From JBHIDJ01 sp046760105 (GTDB lineage Bacteria; Pseudomonadota; Gammaproteobacteria; Acidiferrobacterales; SPGG2): 64,000 nucleotides of DNA. The translations under genes and the position numbers were made by a program. The notes beneath the pieces were generated by a model, which saw only the letters and a program-made list of their open reading frames with translations, searched no databases and was not told where the DNA came from. Below are positions 42,949 to 52,615 of the stretch, one piece after another (within the stretch, counting starts at the first letter, position 1; every line of letters starts with the position of its first letter). The stretch covers positions 1 to 64,000 of the forward strand of contig JBHIDJ010000002.1 in assembly GCA_046760105.1 (NCBI GenBank), written 5' to 3'.

Positions 42949-44886
42949 ATGGCGAAGATTATTGGCATCGATTTGGGTACGACCAATTCCTGTGTCGCTG
43001 TGATGGAAGGTGGCAAGACGCGCGTAATCGAAAACAGCGAGGGTGACCGCACGACGCCGTCTATCGTCGCGTTTACCGATGAGGACGAGGTACTCGTGGG
43101 TGCCTCGGCCAAGCGCCAGGCGATCACTAATCCCCACAATACTGTTTTCGCGACCAAGCGGCTAATCGGCCGCCGCTACGACGAGGATGTGGTGCAACGC
43201 GACATCAAATTGATGCCCTATAAGATCGTCAAGGCCAAGAACGGGGATGCCTGGGTGGAGGTCAAGAGCAAGCAGATGGCGCCGCCGGAGCTTTCCGCAC
43301 GCGTGCTGCAGAAGATGAAAAAGACCGCCGAAGACTACCTCGGCGAGGAGGTCAAGCAGGCAGTTATCACCGTGCCTGCTTATTTCAACGATTCGCAGCG
43401 TCAAGCGACCAAAGATGCGGGGCGCATTGCCGGGCTTGAGGTCAGGCGCATCATCAACGAGCCGACGGCCGCGGCGCTCGCTTTTGGTCTGGATAAAAGG
43501 GAAGGCGACCGCAAGGTTGCGGTGTATGACCTCGGGGGCGGCACCTTCGATATTTCCATTATCGAGATCGCGGATGTCGAAGGCGAGCACCAGTTCGAGG
43601 TGCTGGCCACCAACGGTGACACCTTTCTGGGCGGCGAGGACTTCGACCGTCGGCTTATTGATTACCTCGCGGACGAATTCAAGAAAGACAACGCGATCGA
43701 TTTGCACAATGATCCACTAGCGCTGCAACGTCTTAAGGATGGGGCGGAGAAAGCCAAGATTGAGCTATCTTCTGCCCAACAGACGGAGGTCAACCTTCCC
43801 TACATCACCGCCGATGCCAGCGGGCCCAAGCACCTTAATATCAAGGTGACGCGTGCCAAGCTCGAATCCCTGGTCGAAGACCTGATCACGCGCACCATCG
43901 AGCCGTGCAAGATCGCGCTAAAAGACGCCAGTCTTAAGGCCGCCGACATCAACGATATCATCCTTGTTGGTGGGCAGACGCGCATGCCCAAGGTGCAAGA
44001 GGCCGTTAAGAACTTTTTTGGCAGGGAGCCGCGCAAGGATGTCAACCCGGATGAGGCCGTCGCGGTGGGTGCGGCGATCCAAGGTGGCGTGCTTGGCGGT
44101 GATGTCAAAGATGTCTTGTTGCTAGATGTGACGCCGCTGTCCTTGGGTATCGAGACCTTGGGTGGCGTCATGACCAAGTTGATTCAAAAGAATACGACGA
44201 TACCCACCAAGGCCCAGCAAGTTTTTTCCACGGCCGACGACAATCAGACCGCGGTGACCGTGCATGTGCTGCAAGGCGAGCGTGATGTGGCACTAGGCAA
44301 CAAGTCCCTTGGTAAATTCGACTTAACGGAGATCCCAACTGCACCGCGCGGGATACCGCAGATCGAGGTCACCTTTGACATTGACGCCAATGGCATCCTG
44401 CACGTATCGGCTAAGGATAAGGCGACCGGCAAGGAGAACAAGATCGTCATCAAATCGAGCTCGGGCTTAGGCGATGAGGAGATCGACCGCATGATCAAGG
44501 ATGCCGAAGCCCATGCCGAGGAGGACAAAAAGACGCGTGAATTAGTAGAAGCGCGTAACTACGCTGATACCATGATCCACAGCGTGCGCAAGTCCATGAA
44601 GGAGATGGGCGACAAGCTCGACGCAGCGGAGAAGGAGAAAATCGAGTCCGCCATCCAGGATCTGGAGGCGGTGGTGAAAGAGGATGACAAGGACGCTATC
44701 CAGCAAAAGACCCAGGCCTTGACCGAAGCGAGCCATAAGCTCGCCGAGCAGATGTACGCCCAGGCGCAAGCGCAGACGGAATCCACAGCCGGTGCCGAGA
44801 CCGACCCGGGGGCAACCGAGCCCAAGGACGAGAACGTCGTGGATGCCGAATTCGAGGAAGTGAAGGAGAACAAAGGTAAGAAATAG
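42949..44886 (+). CDS. dnaK: Molecular chaperone DnaK
   Basis: The 645-residue Hsp70. The ATPase domain opens with GIDLGTTNSCVAVMEG and includes YDLGGGTFDISIIE and ILVGGQTRMP; the substrate domain follows from about 390, and the C-terminus ends in the acidic VDAEFEEV tail. GAGG precedes the ATG. There is no second CIRCE between grpE and dnaK, so transcription probably comes from the hrcA promoter. Confidence 0.98.
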   Translation: MAKIIGIDLGTTNSCVAVMEGGKTRVIENSEGDRTTPSIVAFTDEDEVLVGASAKRQAITNPHNTVFATKRLIGRRYDEDVVQRDIKLMPYKIVKAKNGDAWVEVKSKQMAPPELSARVLQKMKKTAEDYLGEEVKQAVITVPAYFNDSQRQATKDAGRIAGLEVRRIINEPTAAALAFGLDKREGDRKVAVYDLGGGTFDISIIEIADVEGEHQFEVLATNGDTFLGGEDFDRRLIDYLADEFKKDNAIDLHNDPLALQRLKDGAEKAKIELSSAQQTEVNLPYITADASGPKHLNIKVTRAKLESLVEDLITRTIEPCKIALKDASLKAADINDIILVGGQTRMPKVQEAVKNFFGREPRKDVNPDEAVAVGAAIQGGVLGGDVKDVLLLDVTPLSLGIETLGGVMTKLIQKNTTIPTKAQQVFSTADDNQTAVTVHVLQGERDVALGNKSLGKFDLTEIPTAPRGIPQIEVTFDIDANGILHVSAKDKATGKENKIVIKSSSGLGDEEIDRMIKDAEAHAEEDKKTRELVEARNYADTMIHSVRKSMKEMGDKLDAAEKEKIESAIQDLEAVVKEDDKDAIQQKTQALTEASHKLAEQMYAQAQAQTESTAGAETDPGATEPKDENVVDAEFEEVKENKGKK

Positions 44887-44949
44887 ATCTTGTAGGGTGC
44901 CGAGAACACGGCCCATTTAGTTCGTGAGTTCCTGCCGTCCCGGGGGGAT

Positions 44950-44975
44950 AGACGGGTGCTACCCGTCTTTTGTGT
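44950..44975 (+). terminator. Rho-independent terminator between dnaK and dnaJ
   Basis: An eight-base-pair stem (AGACGGGT with ACCCGTCT) around loop GCT is followed by TTTGTGTTT. It could end or attenuate transcripts from dnaK into dnaJ. Confidence 0.75.
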
Positions 44976-45050
44976 TTACACGGGGCGTTTCGACGCAGTC
45001 GATGTGCCCCCGTTCCGTCTTTATCTTTGAGATAAAGTGCAGCTGAAGCG

Positions 45051-46190
45051 ATGCCGCAACGGGATTACTACGAAGTGCTAGGGGTACCCCGAAACGCCTC
45101 GGAGACCGAGATTAAGAAGGCTTATCGCAAACTTGCGATGAAATATCACCCCGATCGTAATCCGGGGGACAAAGCCGCCGAGGAAAAATTCAAGGAGGCG
45201 CAGCAGTCCTACGATATTTTGACGGACGCGCAGAAGCGCGCCGCGTATGATCAGTTCGGTCATGCGGGTGTGGATCCCTCGATGGGCGCCGGGCCCGGCG
45301 GTTTCTACAGCACCGACGGCGCCGCCAGCTTTTCCGATATTTTCAGCGACGTCTTTGGCGACATCTTCGGAGGAGCCCGGCGCGGTGCATCGCAAGTGCG
45401 TCGCGGGGCTGACCTGCGCTATAGTCTGGCGTTGACCCTGGAACAAGTCGTCTACGGTACCACGGTCCAAATTCGGGTACCGGCGTTGGATGTGTGTGAG
45501 GCCTGTGGCGGCAGCGGCGCTAAGCCCGGTACGTCGCCCGCAACGTGCGGCACCTGCGGTGGCCAAGGCCAGGTACGTATGCAACAGGGTTTCTTCTCCA
45601 TTCAGCAGACCTGCCCGAGCTGTCGTGGCACCGGCAAAGTCGTCACCGATCCTTGTCCCGAATGTCGCGGACAGGGACGCGTTAAACACACGAAGACGTT
45701 GTCGGTCAAAGTACCCGCCGGCGTCGATGAGGGCGACCAGATTCGGCTCGCTGGCGAAGGCGAAGCCGGCGAGCATGGCGGCCCGCACGGGGATCTCTAT
45801 GTCGAGATTCGGGTCAAACTGCACGCGATATTCAAGCGCGACGGCGATGACCTGTACTGCGAGATGCCGGTTAGCTTCGTAACCACCGCCTTAGGGGGGG
45901 AGCTGGAGATCCCCACCCTGGATGGGCGCGCAAATCTCAAGATTCCGGCAGGCACACAAAGTGAGAAACTTTTCCGACTGCGCGGAAAAGGTGTGAAGAA
46001 TGTGCGCAGCCGGCACCTGGGTGACCTCTATTGTCGCGTAAGCGTCGAGACTCCGGTTAATCTCACTGAGCGGCAAAAGACGCTGCTTCGCGATCTTGAC
46101 GGTCTCACCCGTCAAGGGGGGGCGCGCCACAATCCGCGCGAGCAGTCCTGGCTCGACAAGCTCAAGACCTTTTTTGCCAAGGAGAGTTGA
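45051..46190 (+). CDS. dnaJ: Chaperone protein DnaJ
   Basis: The Hsp40 partner of DnaK, 379 residues. The J domain contains HPD at 33-35. A Gly/Phe-rich linker follows, then four CxxCxGxG-type zinc motifs (CEACGGSG, CGTCGGQG, CPSCRGTG, CPECRGQG) and the C-terminal substrate-binding domains. It is separated from dnaK by 164 bases that include a terminator-like hairpin. Confidence 0.97.
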   Translation: MPQRDYYEVLGVPRNASETEIKKAYRKLAMKYHPDRNPGDKAAEEKFKEAQQSYDILTDAQKRAAYDQFGHAGVDPSMGAGPGGFYSTDGAASFSDIFSDVFGDIFGGARRGASQVRRGADLRYSLALTLEQVVYGTTVQIRVPALDVCEACGGSGAKPGTSPATCGTCGGQGQVRMQQGFFSIQQTCPSCRGTGKVVTDPCPECRGQGRVKHTKTLSVKVPAGVDEGDQIRLAGEGEAGEHGGPHGDLYVEIRVKLHAIFKRDGDDLYCEMPVSFVTTALGGELEIPTLDGRANLKIPAGTQSEKLFRLRGKGVKNVRSRHLGDLYCRVSVETPVNLTERQKTLLRDLDGLTRQGGARHNPREQSWLDKLKTFFAKES

Positions 46191-46273
46191 GGCCACTGCG
46201 GTTATGGCCGTAGGCGTTAGCCTACTCCAGGCAAATCCTTTATCCTGCGCACAACCCATAACGTATCGCACAT

Positions 46274-47077
46274 ATGACCATGATCAAGCTCGCCGTTACC
46301 GGTGCCGCCGGCCGGATGGGCCGGACCGTGATCAAAGCGGCCGCTGATGCCTCGGACATCGAGGTTGGGATTGCACTGGAGCGTGCTGACAGCCCCGCCC
46401 TCGGTGCTGATGCGGGCGAGTTGGCGGGTGTCGGACGGCTGAACGTGCCGGTCGTAGCCGAGCCGGCGGCTGCCGATTATGATGTGTTGGTCGATTTTTC
46501 CTCCCCGGGGGCGACACTGGCCTATGTAGAGGTTTGCCGGAGCGCGCGAAAGAACATGGTTATCGGTACCACCGGCTTGGACGAGAGCGGTCGTCAACGC
46601 CTGGCCGATGCGACTGCCGACATTGCCATCGTATTCGCGCCCAATATGAGTGTTGGCGTCAACCTGTGTCTTCGGCTGTTGGACACGGCGGCACGCGTGT
46701 TGGGAGAGGATGTCGACATTGAAGTGCTCGAGGCGCATCATCGCCATAAGCGGGACGCACCGTCCGGTACTGCGTTGCGCATGGGTGAGGCGATCGCGCA
46801 AGCCCTCGGGCGTAATCTCAAGGAGTGTGCGGTTTACGGTCGCGAAGGGGTTAGCGGCGAGCGCCCACGCCAGCAGATCGGGTTCGCGACGGTGCGCGCG
46901 GGCGAGATCGTCGGCGAACATACTGTTTTGTTCGCCGGCGCTGGCGAGCGTGTGGAGATCACACACCGCGCCGAGAGCCGGGTGACCTTCGCGGCCGGCG
47001 CGCTGCGGGCAGCCCGCTGGGTCGCGAACAAGGACAAAGGCCTGTTTGATATGCAGGATGTGCTGGGCCTGCGTTGA
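46274..47077 (+). CDS. dapB: 4-hydroxy-tetrahydrodipicolinate reductase
   Basis: Second committed enzyme of the diaminopimelate/lysine pathway, supplying peptidoglycan. The 267-residue protein has the NAD(P)H loop VTGAAGRMGRTV, the catalytic EAHHRHK region (His155, Lys159) and DAPSGTAL. ATG codons at 46274 and 46280 are both possible starts. It sits downstream of dnaJ, as in many gammaproteobacteria, and ends at a terminator. Confidence 0.96.
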   Translation: MTMIKLAVTGAAGRMGRTVIKAAADASDIEVGIALERADSPALGADAGELAGVGRLNVPVVAEPAAADYDVLVDFSSPGATLAYVEVCRSARKNMVIGTTGLDESGRQRLADATADIAIVFAPNMSVGVNLCLRLLDTAARVLGEDVDIEVLEAHHRHKRDAPSGTALRMGEAIAQALGRNLKECAVYGREGVSGERPRQQIGFATVRAGEIVGEHTVLFAGAGERVEITHRAESRVTFAAGALRAARWVANKDKGLFDMQDVLGLR

Positions 47078-47147
47078 TTTTAACGCGACGGTTACGTAAG
47101 ATTTCGTCCCGGCCTGGAATATGTTCTTCGTTCACGCATTCGGATGA

Positions 47148-47180
47148 AGCGGGAGAAGCAGCACGCATCTCCCGCTTTTC
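47148..47180 (+). terminator. Rho-independent terminator after dapB
   Basis: AGCGGGAGA pairs perfectly with TCTCCCGCT across an 11-base loop and is followed by TTTC. It lies 70 bases downstream of the dapB stop and before carA. Confidence 0.8.
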
Positions 47181-47235
47181 TATGTGTGGACGTCATATTG
47201 GTTTTCCTGTCTAGAGTGAATCAGGAGGTAGACGG

Positions 47236-48453
47236 TTGAGCGGCCCTGCCGTACTGGCGCTTGCGGACGGTTCCGTGTTCAACGGGACATCGATCGGCAT
47301 GGCGGGACGTGCGGTGGGGGAAGTGGTGTTTAACACCGCCATGACCGGTTATCAGGAAATCCTGACCGACCCCTCCTACGCCAAGCAGATCGTCACCCTT
47401 ACCTACCCGCATATCGGTAACACCGGCACCAACGCGGAGGACATGGAATCCGCACGCGTATATGCGGCCGGTCTGATCATTCGGGATCTCTCGGCGCTGA
47501 TGAGCAATTGGCGAAGCCGTCAGGACTTGACGGTGTTTTTGCGCAAACACAAGGTTGTGGCAATCGCTGGCATCGACACGCGCCGGCTGACCCGCTTGCT
47601 GCGAGAAAAAGGTGCGCAGAACGGCTGCCTCGTGGCTGCCGATCGCGGTCGCATTAGCGGGCAGGACGCACTCCGTGCGGCGCAGGGTTTTGCTGGCCTT
47701 AAAGGCATGGATCTCGCGAAAGTGGTCAGTACCAAAAAGCTGTATGACTGGCTGGAAGGTGGTTGGGATGTGGGCAGCGGCTACCGTGCTGCGGGCGCAA
47801 GGCGTTTTCGCGTGATCGCATATGATTTTGGGATCAAGCGAAACATCTTACGCATGTTAACGGACCGCGGTTGTGTCGTGACCGTCGTGCCCGCGCGTAC
47901 GAAAGCGGCGGATGTACTTGCGCTTAAGCCCGCTGGCGTGTTCCTGTCCAACGGTCCGGGTGACCCGGAACCGTGTACTTACGCGATCGAGGCAATCAGC
48001 AACATTGTCGACACCGGTTTACCGACTTTCGGCATCTGCCTCGGCCATCAGCTGCTGGCATTGGCTTCCGGCGCACGCACCATCAAGATGAAATTCGGCC
48101 ACCATGGTGCGAACCATCCGGTGCTCGAGCTCGATAGCGGGCGTGTAATGATTACCAGCCAGAACCATGGGTTCGCGGTCGATGACAAGGAACTGCCCCC
48201 TACGCTTGAGATTACCCACCGCTCGTTGTTCGACGGGTCGATACAAGGTCTCGTGCGTACGGATAGACCGGCGTTCTCGTTTCAGGGTCACCCAGAGGCG
48301 AGTCCGGGGCCGCAGGACATTATCGCGCTCTTTGATCGGTTCATTGAACTGATGGAAAGCGAGATGCAAGTTTCAAGATACAAGATGGAGCAGGTACAAG
48401 GGACAAGATACAAGATACAAGCGACAGCAGATACAAAGGCCATTCGTAAGTGA
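47236..48453 (+). CDS. carA: Carbamoyl phosphate synthase small subunit, with a repeat-derived C-terminal tail
   Basis: The glutaminase subunit that releases ammonia for carbamoyl phosphate synthesis. It uses a TTG start with AGGAGGT six bases upstream. The glutamine amidotransferase triad lies in FGICLGHQLLALA and GHPEASPGP. The protein is 405 residues, about 25 longer than usual: after FIELMESEM the last 28 codons (from about 48367) are encoded by the left part of a family A palindromic repeat (repeated SRYK/TRYK). Function should be unaffected if the tail is harmless. Confidence 0.96.
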   Translation: MSGPAVLALADGSVFNGTSIGMAGRAVGEVVFNTAMTGYQEILTDPSYAKQIVTLTYPHIGNTGTNAEDMESARVYAAGLIIRDLSALMSNWRSRQDLTVFLRKHKVVAIAGIDTRRLTRLLREKGAQNGCLVAADRGRISGQDALRAAQGFAGLKGMDLAKVVSTKKLYDWLEGGWDVGSGYRAAGARRFRVIAYDFGIKRNILRMLTDRGCVVTVVPARTKAADVLALKPAGVFLSNGPGDPEPCTYAIEAISNIVDTGLPTFGICLGHQLLALASGARTIKMKFGHHGANHPVLELDSGRVMITSQNHGFAVDDKELPPTLEITHRSLFDGSIQGLVRTDRPAFSFQGHPEASPGPQDIIALFDRFIELMESEMQVSRYKMEQVQGTRYKIQATADTKAIRK

Positions 48454-48505
48454 TTTTACTTGTATCTTGCTCCTTGCATCTTGAATCTGATTTTTCGTGT
48501 ATCTG
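48367..48505. repeat. Dispersed palindromic repeat, family A, copy 3 (inside the carA-carB junction)
   Basis: About 140 bases. The left half holds several CAAGATACAAG-type units and the right half holds CTTGTATCTTG, CTTGCATCTTG and GTATCTG units. The left half is read as the last 28 codons of carA, and the right half forms the spacer before carB. Related copies are at 2971-3072 and 37662-37762. Confidence 0.83.
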
Positions 48506-48510
48506 AAGTC

Positions 48511-51500
48511 ATGCCTAGACGTACGGATATCGAAAGCATCCTGATTATCGGCGCCGGTCCCATCGTCATCGGCCAGGCGTGTGAGTTCGACTACTCGGGT
48601 ACCCAAGCGTGTAAAGCGCTCAGGGAGGAGGGCTACCGGGTGATCTTGGTCAACTCCAACCCCGCGACCATCATGACCGACCCTGACGTTGCGGATGCGA
48701 CCTATATAGAGCCGATATATTGGGAGACACTCGCCGAAATCATTGCCAAGGAACACCCGGATGCGGTGCTGCCAACTATGGGCGGGCAGACCGGGCTTAA
48801 CTGCGCGCTCGATCTGGATCGCGAGGGTGTATTGCAACAACACGGCGTGAAAATGATTGGCGCCACCCGCGTAGCTATCGACAAGGCTGAAGACCGTGAG
48901 CTCTTCAAGAAAGCAATGGAAGCGATAGGGCTTGAGACCGTGCGTGGCGCGCTGGCCCACAACATGGAGGCGGCGTACCAGGTGCAGGCGATGATCGGTT
49001 TTCCTGTGATCATACGCCCGTCCTTTACCCTCGGTGGCAGCGGCGGTGGTGTCGCCTACAACAAGGAGGAGTTCATCAAGATTTGCGAGCGCGGCTTCGA
49101 GGCTTCACCCACGCAAGAGCTTCTTATCGAGGAATCTATCATCGGTTGGAAAGAGTACGAGATGGAGGTGGTGCGTGATTGCAAGGATAACTGCATCATC
49201 GTTTGCTCCATTGAGAATTTTGATCCCATGGGTGTCCACACCGGCGATTCGATTACGGTTGCCCCCGCGCAGACATTGACCGATAAAGAGTATCAGTTGA
49301 TGCGCAACGCGAGTATCGCTTGTTTGCGCGAGATCGGTGTCGATACTGGCGGATCGAATGTGCAGTTCGCCGTCAGCCCGGAAAATGGTCGCCTGGTCAT
49401 TGTGGAGATGAATCCGCGTGTGTCGCGCTCGTCGGCGCTCGCGTCGAAAGCGACGGGTTTTCCCATTGCAAAGGTCGCCACCAAGCTCGCGGTGGGCTAC
49501 ACCCTGGATGAGCTTAAGAACGATATCACGGGTGGGGCGACGCCAGCCTCTTTTGAGCCAACTATCGATTACGTCGTAACCAAGGTCCCGCGCTTCACGT
49601 TCGAGAAATTTCCCCGTGCTAATCCTACATTGACTACGCAGATGAAGTCCGTCGGTGAGGCCATGGCGATCGGTCGGACGTTCCAGGAGTCTATGCAGAA
49701 GGCGCTGCGCAGTCTGGAGACCGGTAGTTACGGTCTTGAGCCGCGGCTGAATCCCGTGAGCGATCCTGAAGATGCGCGCGACCGCCTAATTCATGCGCTG
49801 CGTACGCCGGGCGCCGAGCGGATCTGGTACATCGCTGATGCTTTCCGTTTTGGTATGTCGCTCGACGAAGTCTACGCACTTACTTATATAGACCGCTGGT
49901 TCCTCGCGCAAATCGCCGAGCTCGTGCGGATTGAGGGAAACGTAGCAAGGCGCGCCGGCCGAAAACTCACGTCTAAACTCATTCGTGAATGGAAAGTCAA
50001 AGGATTTTCCGACAAGCGGTTGGCTGATCTGTTACAGATGCGTGAAGCAACATTCCGCAAACAGCGGCACGCGCTGGGTGTACGCCCGGTGTTCAAGCGC
50101 GTGGACTCTTGTGCCGCCGAATTCGCTGCTACAACCGCTTACCTCTACTCCACCTATGAGGAGGAGTGTGAGGCACAACCGGATACATGCGAGAAGATTA
50201 TGGTTCTCGGCAGTGGCCCAAACCGTATCGGCCAGGGTATCGAGTTTGACTACTGTTGTGTGCACGCTGCGTTTTCTATGCGTGACGACGGCTACCAGAC
50301 TATCATGGTCAATTGCAATCCGGAGACGGTGTCAACTGACTACGACACCTCGGATCGCTTGTACTTCGAGCCGCTTACGATTGAGGACGTGCTTGAAATC
50401 ATCCATGTCGAGAAACCCACCGGTGTTATCGTCCAATATGGCGGTCAGACACCATTAAAGCTCGCGAAGGGGCTTGCCGCTGCACGGGTTCCCATTATCG
50501 GCACCAATCCGGACTCCATCGATCGCGCAGAAGACCGCGAGCGTTTCCAGCGGCTGCTCAAGCGCCTTCACTTGTTGCAGCCGCCGAATGCGACTGCGCG
50601 AACCTTGAAGCAGGCCATCAAACTTGCCAAAAGGATAGGTTATCCGTTGGTCGTTAGACCATCCTACGTACTTGGGGGACGGGCCATGGAAATCGTCCAC
50701 AGTCGTGAAGACCTGGAGACGTACATGCGTGTGGCCGTGCGTGTTTCGGAAGACGCGCCGGTATTGCTCGATAAGTACCTAAGCGACGCGATTGAGGTCG
50801 ACGTCGACGCTGTGAGCGACGGCGAGCAGGTGGTTGTGGGCGGTATCATGGAGCATATCGAAGAGGCGGGTGTGCACTCCGGCGACTCCGCCTGTTCCCT
50901 GCCCCCGTTTAGTCTGTCAAACACAGTGCAGGAACAGTTGCGCGCGCAAACGGTGCAGTTGGCCAAGGCGCTCAACGTCGTCGGCCTGATGAATATTCAG
51001 TTTGCGATTAAGAACGGGGAGATTTATGTGCTGGAGGTCAACCCACGGGCGTCGCGCACCGTACCCTATGTATCCAAGGCGACGGGACGTCCACTCGCAA
51101 AGATTGCGGCGCGTTGTATGGTGGGGCGGAAACTTGCCGATCAAGGCGTGCTCACGGAGATCGTTCCCTCTTATTTCTCTGTGAAGGAGGCGGTGTTTCC
51201 GTTTATTAAGTTTCCGGGTGTCGACACTGTGCTCGGCCCGGAAATGAAGTCCACGGGTGAGGTTATGGGGATTGGCCGCAGTTTCGGTGAAGCGTTTTCC
51301 AAATCGCAATTTGCCGCCGGCGCCGAGATCCCGCGGACGGGGCGTCTGTTCGTCAGCGTTCGCGACGCCGACCAAGAGCCGGTGGTCGATGTAGCCAGGT
51401 ATTTCTACAAGCACGGGTTCGAAATTTTGGCAACACGCGGGACCGCCGCAGTACTTGCGGCAGCTGGTGTGCCCGTGAAACCGGTTAATAAAGTGTCGGA

Positions 51501-51738
51501 GGGGCGTCCGCATATCGTCGATATGATCATGAACGACGAGATTGATATAATTGTGAATACCACCTCCGACAAGCAGAGTTTGGAAGATTCTTATGCGATT
51601 CGGAGGGAGGCACTGCAACACCGAGTGACTAACTACACCACGCTTTCCGCGGCGCGTGCGGCGCGTGAGGCACACCGTGCAGGCAGCGCCATCACTATCA
51701 GTCGTCTGCAGGATTTGCATCAGGAGGTCGTTCATTGA
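48511..51738 (+). CDS. carB: Carbamoyl phosphate synthase large subunit
   Basis: The 1075-residue synthetase subunit uses two ATP-grasp halves to make carbamoyl phosphate for arginine and pyrimidines. It opens MPRRTDIESILIIGAGPIVIG; the duplicated halves show IRPSFTLGGSGGG and VRPSYVLGGRAME, and the allosteric MGS-like domain lies near the C-terminus. An in-frame upstream TTG is repeat-encoded and not credible. No strong ribosome-binding site precedes the ATG, and greA overlaps its stop. Confidence 0.97.
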   Translation: MPRRTDIESILIIGAGPIVIGQACEFDYSGTQACKALREEGYRVILVNSNPATIMTDPDVADATYIEPIYWETLAEIIAKEHPDAVLPTMGGQTGLNCALDLDREGVLQQHGVKMIGATRVAIDKAEDRELFKKAMEAIGLETVRGALAHNMEAAYQVQAMIGFPVIIRPSFTLGGSGGGVAYNKEEFIKICERGFEASPTQELLIEESIIGWKEYEMEVVRDCKDNCIIVCSIENFDPMGVHTGDSITVAPAQTLTDKEYQLMRNASIACLREIGVDTGGSNVQFAVSPENGRLVIVEMNPRVSRSSALASKATGFPIAKVATKLAVGYTLDELKNDITGGATPASFEPTIDYVVTKVPRFTFEKFPRANPTLTTQMKSVGEAMAIGRTFQESMQKALRSLETGSYGLEPRLNPVSDPEDARDRLIHALRTPGAERIWYIADAFRFGMSLDEVYALTYIDRWFLAQIAELVRIEGNVARRAGRKLTSKLIREWKVKGFSDKRLADLLQMREATFRKQRHALGVRPVFKRVDSCAAEFAATTAYLYSTYEEECEAQPDTCEKIMVLGSGPNRIGQGIEFDYCCVHAAFSMRDDGYQTIMVNCNPETVSTDYDTSDRLYFEPLTIEDVLEIIHVEKPTGVIVQYGGQTPLKLAKGLAAARVPIIGTNPDSIDRAEDRERFQRLLKRLHLLQPPNATARTLKQAIKLAKRIGYPLVVRPSYVLGGRAMEIVHSREDLETYMRVAVRVSEDAPVLLDKYLSDAIEVDVDAVSDGEQVVVGGIMEHIEEAGVHSGDSACSLPPFSLSNTVQEQLRAQTVQLAKALNVVGLMNIQFAIKNGEIYVLEVNPRASRTVPYVSKATGRPLAKIAARCMVGRKLADQGVLTEIVPSYFSVKEAVFPFIKFPGVDTVLGPEMKSTGEVMGIGRSFGEAFSKSQFAAGAEIPRTGRLFVSVRDADQEPVVDVARYFYKHGFEILATRGTAAVLAAAGVPVKPVNKVSEGRPHIVDMIMNDEIDIIVNTTSDKQSLEDSYAIRREALQHRVTNYTTLSAARAAREAHRAGSAITISRLQDLHQEVVH

Positions 51739-52211
51739 ACAAAGTGCTTATTACTGCAGGTGGTGCACAAAAGCTAAGACAACAGCTACATCACTTGAAG
51801 ACGGTGAAGCGGCCACGCATCATCCAGGAGATCGCGGACGCACGCTCGCACGGTGATATATCAGAGAACGCAGAGTTCCATGCGGCCAAGGAGCAGCAGG
51901 GCTTCATCGAGGGGCGCATAGCGGATCTCGAGACAAAACTGGCGCGCGCCGAGATTATCGATCCCGCCACGCTCGACGCCGAAGGACGGGTGGTCTTTGG
52001 TGCTACCGTGCAATTGTTGGAAGAATCGGACGACGCCGAGGTTACCTATCAGATTGTCGGTGACCTCGAGGCGGAGATCGCCGAGGGTAAGATCTCTGTC
52101 AGTTCGCCGATAGCACGGAGCCTAATCGGCAAGCAAGCAGGCGATATCGTTGAAGTCCATGTACCGGATGGTACACGGACATATGAGATCCTGGGTGTGC
52201 GCTACGTGTGA
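51735..52211 (+). CDS. greA: Transcription elongation factor GreA
   Basis: Stimulates RNA polymerase to cleave backtracked transcripts. The 158-residue protein has the N-terminal coiled coil with SHGDISENAEFHAAKEQQGF at its tip and a C-terminal FKBP-like domain. It starts with TTG, overlapping the carB stop by four bases, with AGGAGG seven bases upstream. It is the last gene of a carAB-greA operon. Confidence 0.96.
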   Translation: MNKVLITAGGAQKLRQQLHHLKTVKRPRIIQEIADARSHGDISENAEFHAAKEQQGFIEGRIADLETKLARAEIIDPATLDAEGRVVFGATVQLLEESDDAEVTYQIVGDLEAEIAEGKISVSSPIARSLIGKQAGDIVEVHVPDGTRTYEILGVRYV

Positions 52212-52241
52212 TGCAAGTTTGCATAAGGGCGTCTCGCACGT

Positions 52242-52532
52242 CTAACGTAGCCGCCGTGGTAGTTTGAGTCCCGGGCGAAAAATCACACCCACGCGACCAA
52301 TCTCTTGAATCGGCTCCGCCGCCGTCAACGCGCAGATCCGCTCAAACAAAGCATGGCGTTTTGCACGATCACCCGCAACGAATCGCACTTTGACCAATTC
52401 ATGATGATCCAGCGCCTGCTCGATCTCAGCGATGACGGCGGGGGTCAACCCGCCGGCTCCTAGCGTCACCACGGGGTCACGGTGGTGTGCAAGCGCGCGC
52501 AGGTGACCGCGTTGCTTTCCGGTCAGTATCAT
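52242..52532 (-). CDS. yhbY: RNA-binding protein YhbY (CRM domain)
   Basis: A 96-residue CRS1/YhbY domain protein associated with pre-50S ribosomal particles. It opens MILTGKQRGHLRALAHH; the GAGGLTPAVIAEIEQALDHH segment and HELVKVRF are diagnostic. The frame extends upstream into rlmE but without family similarity. It is divergent from rlmE, the usual arrangement. Confidence 0.94.
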   Translation of the reverse strand: MILTGKQRGHLRALAHHRDPVVTLGAGGLTPAVIAEIEQALDHHELVKVRFVAGDRAKRHALFERICALTAAEPIQEIGRVGVIFRPGLKLPRRLR

Positions 52533-52615
52533 GGCCGTTTCAATGGACGCATACACAAGAGCTTCAATGAACGTAACCGTGGATGATAGCGTATATCTAG
52601 CTAACAGGTGCGAGC

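Noticed and set aside
45078..45824. 248-codon open frame opposite dnaJ
   Set aside because: Antisense shadow of dnaJ with no signature.
50917..51735. 272-codon open frame opposite carB
   Set aside because: Antisense shadow of carB; long reverse frames are expected in this GC-rich coding bias.
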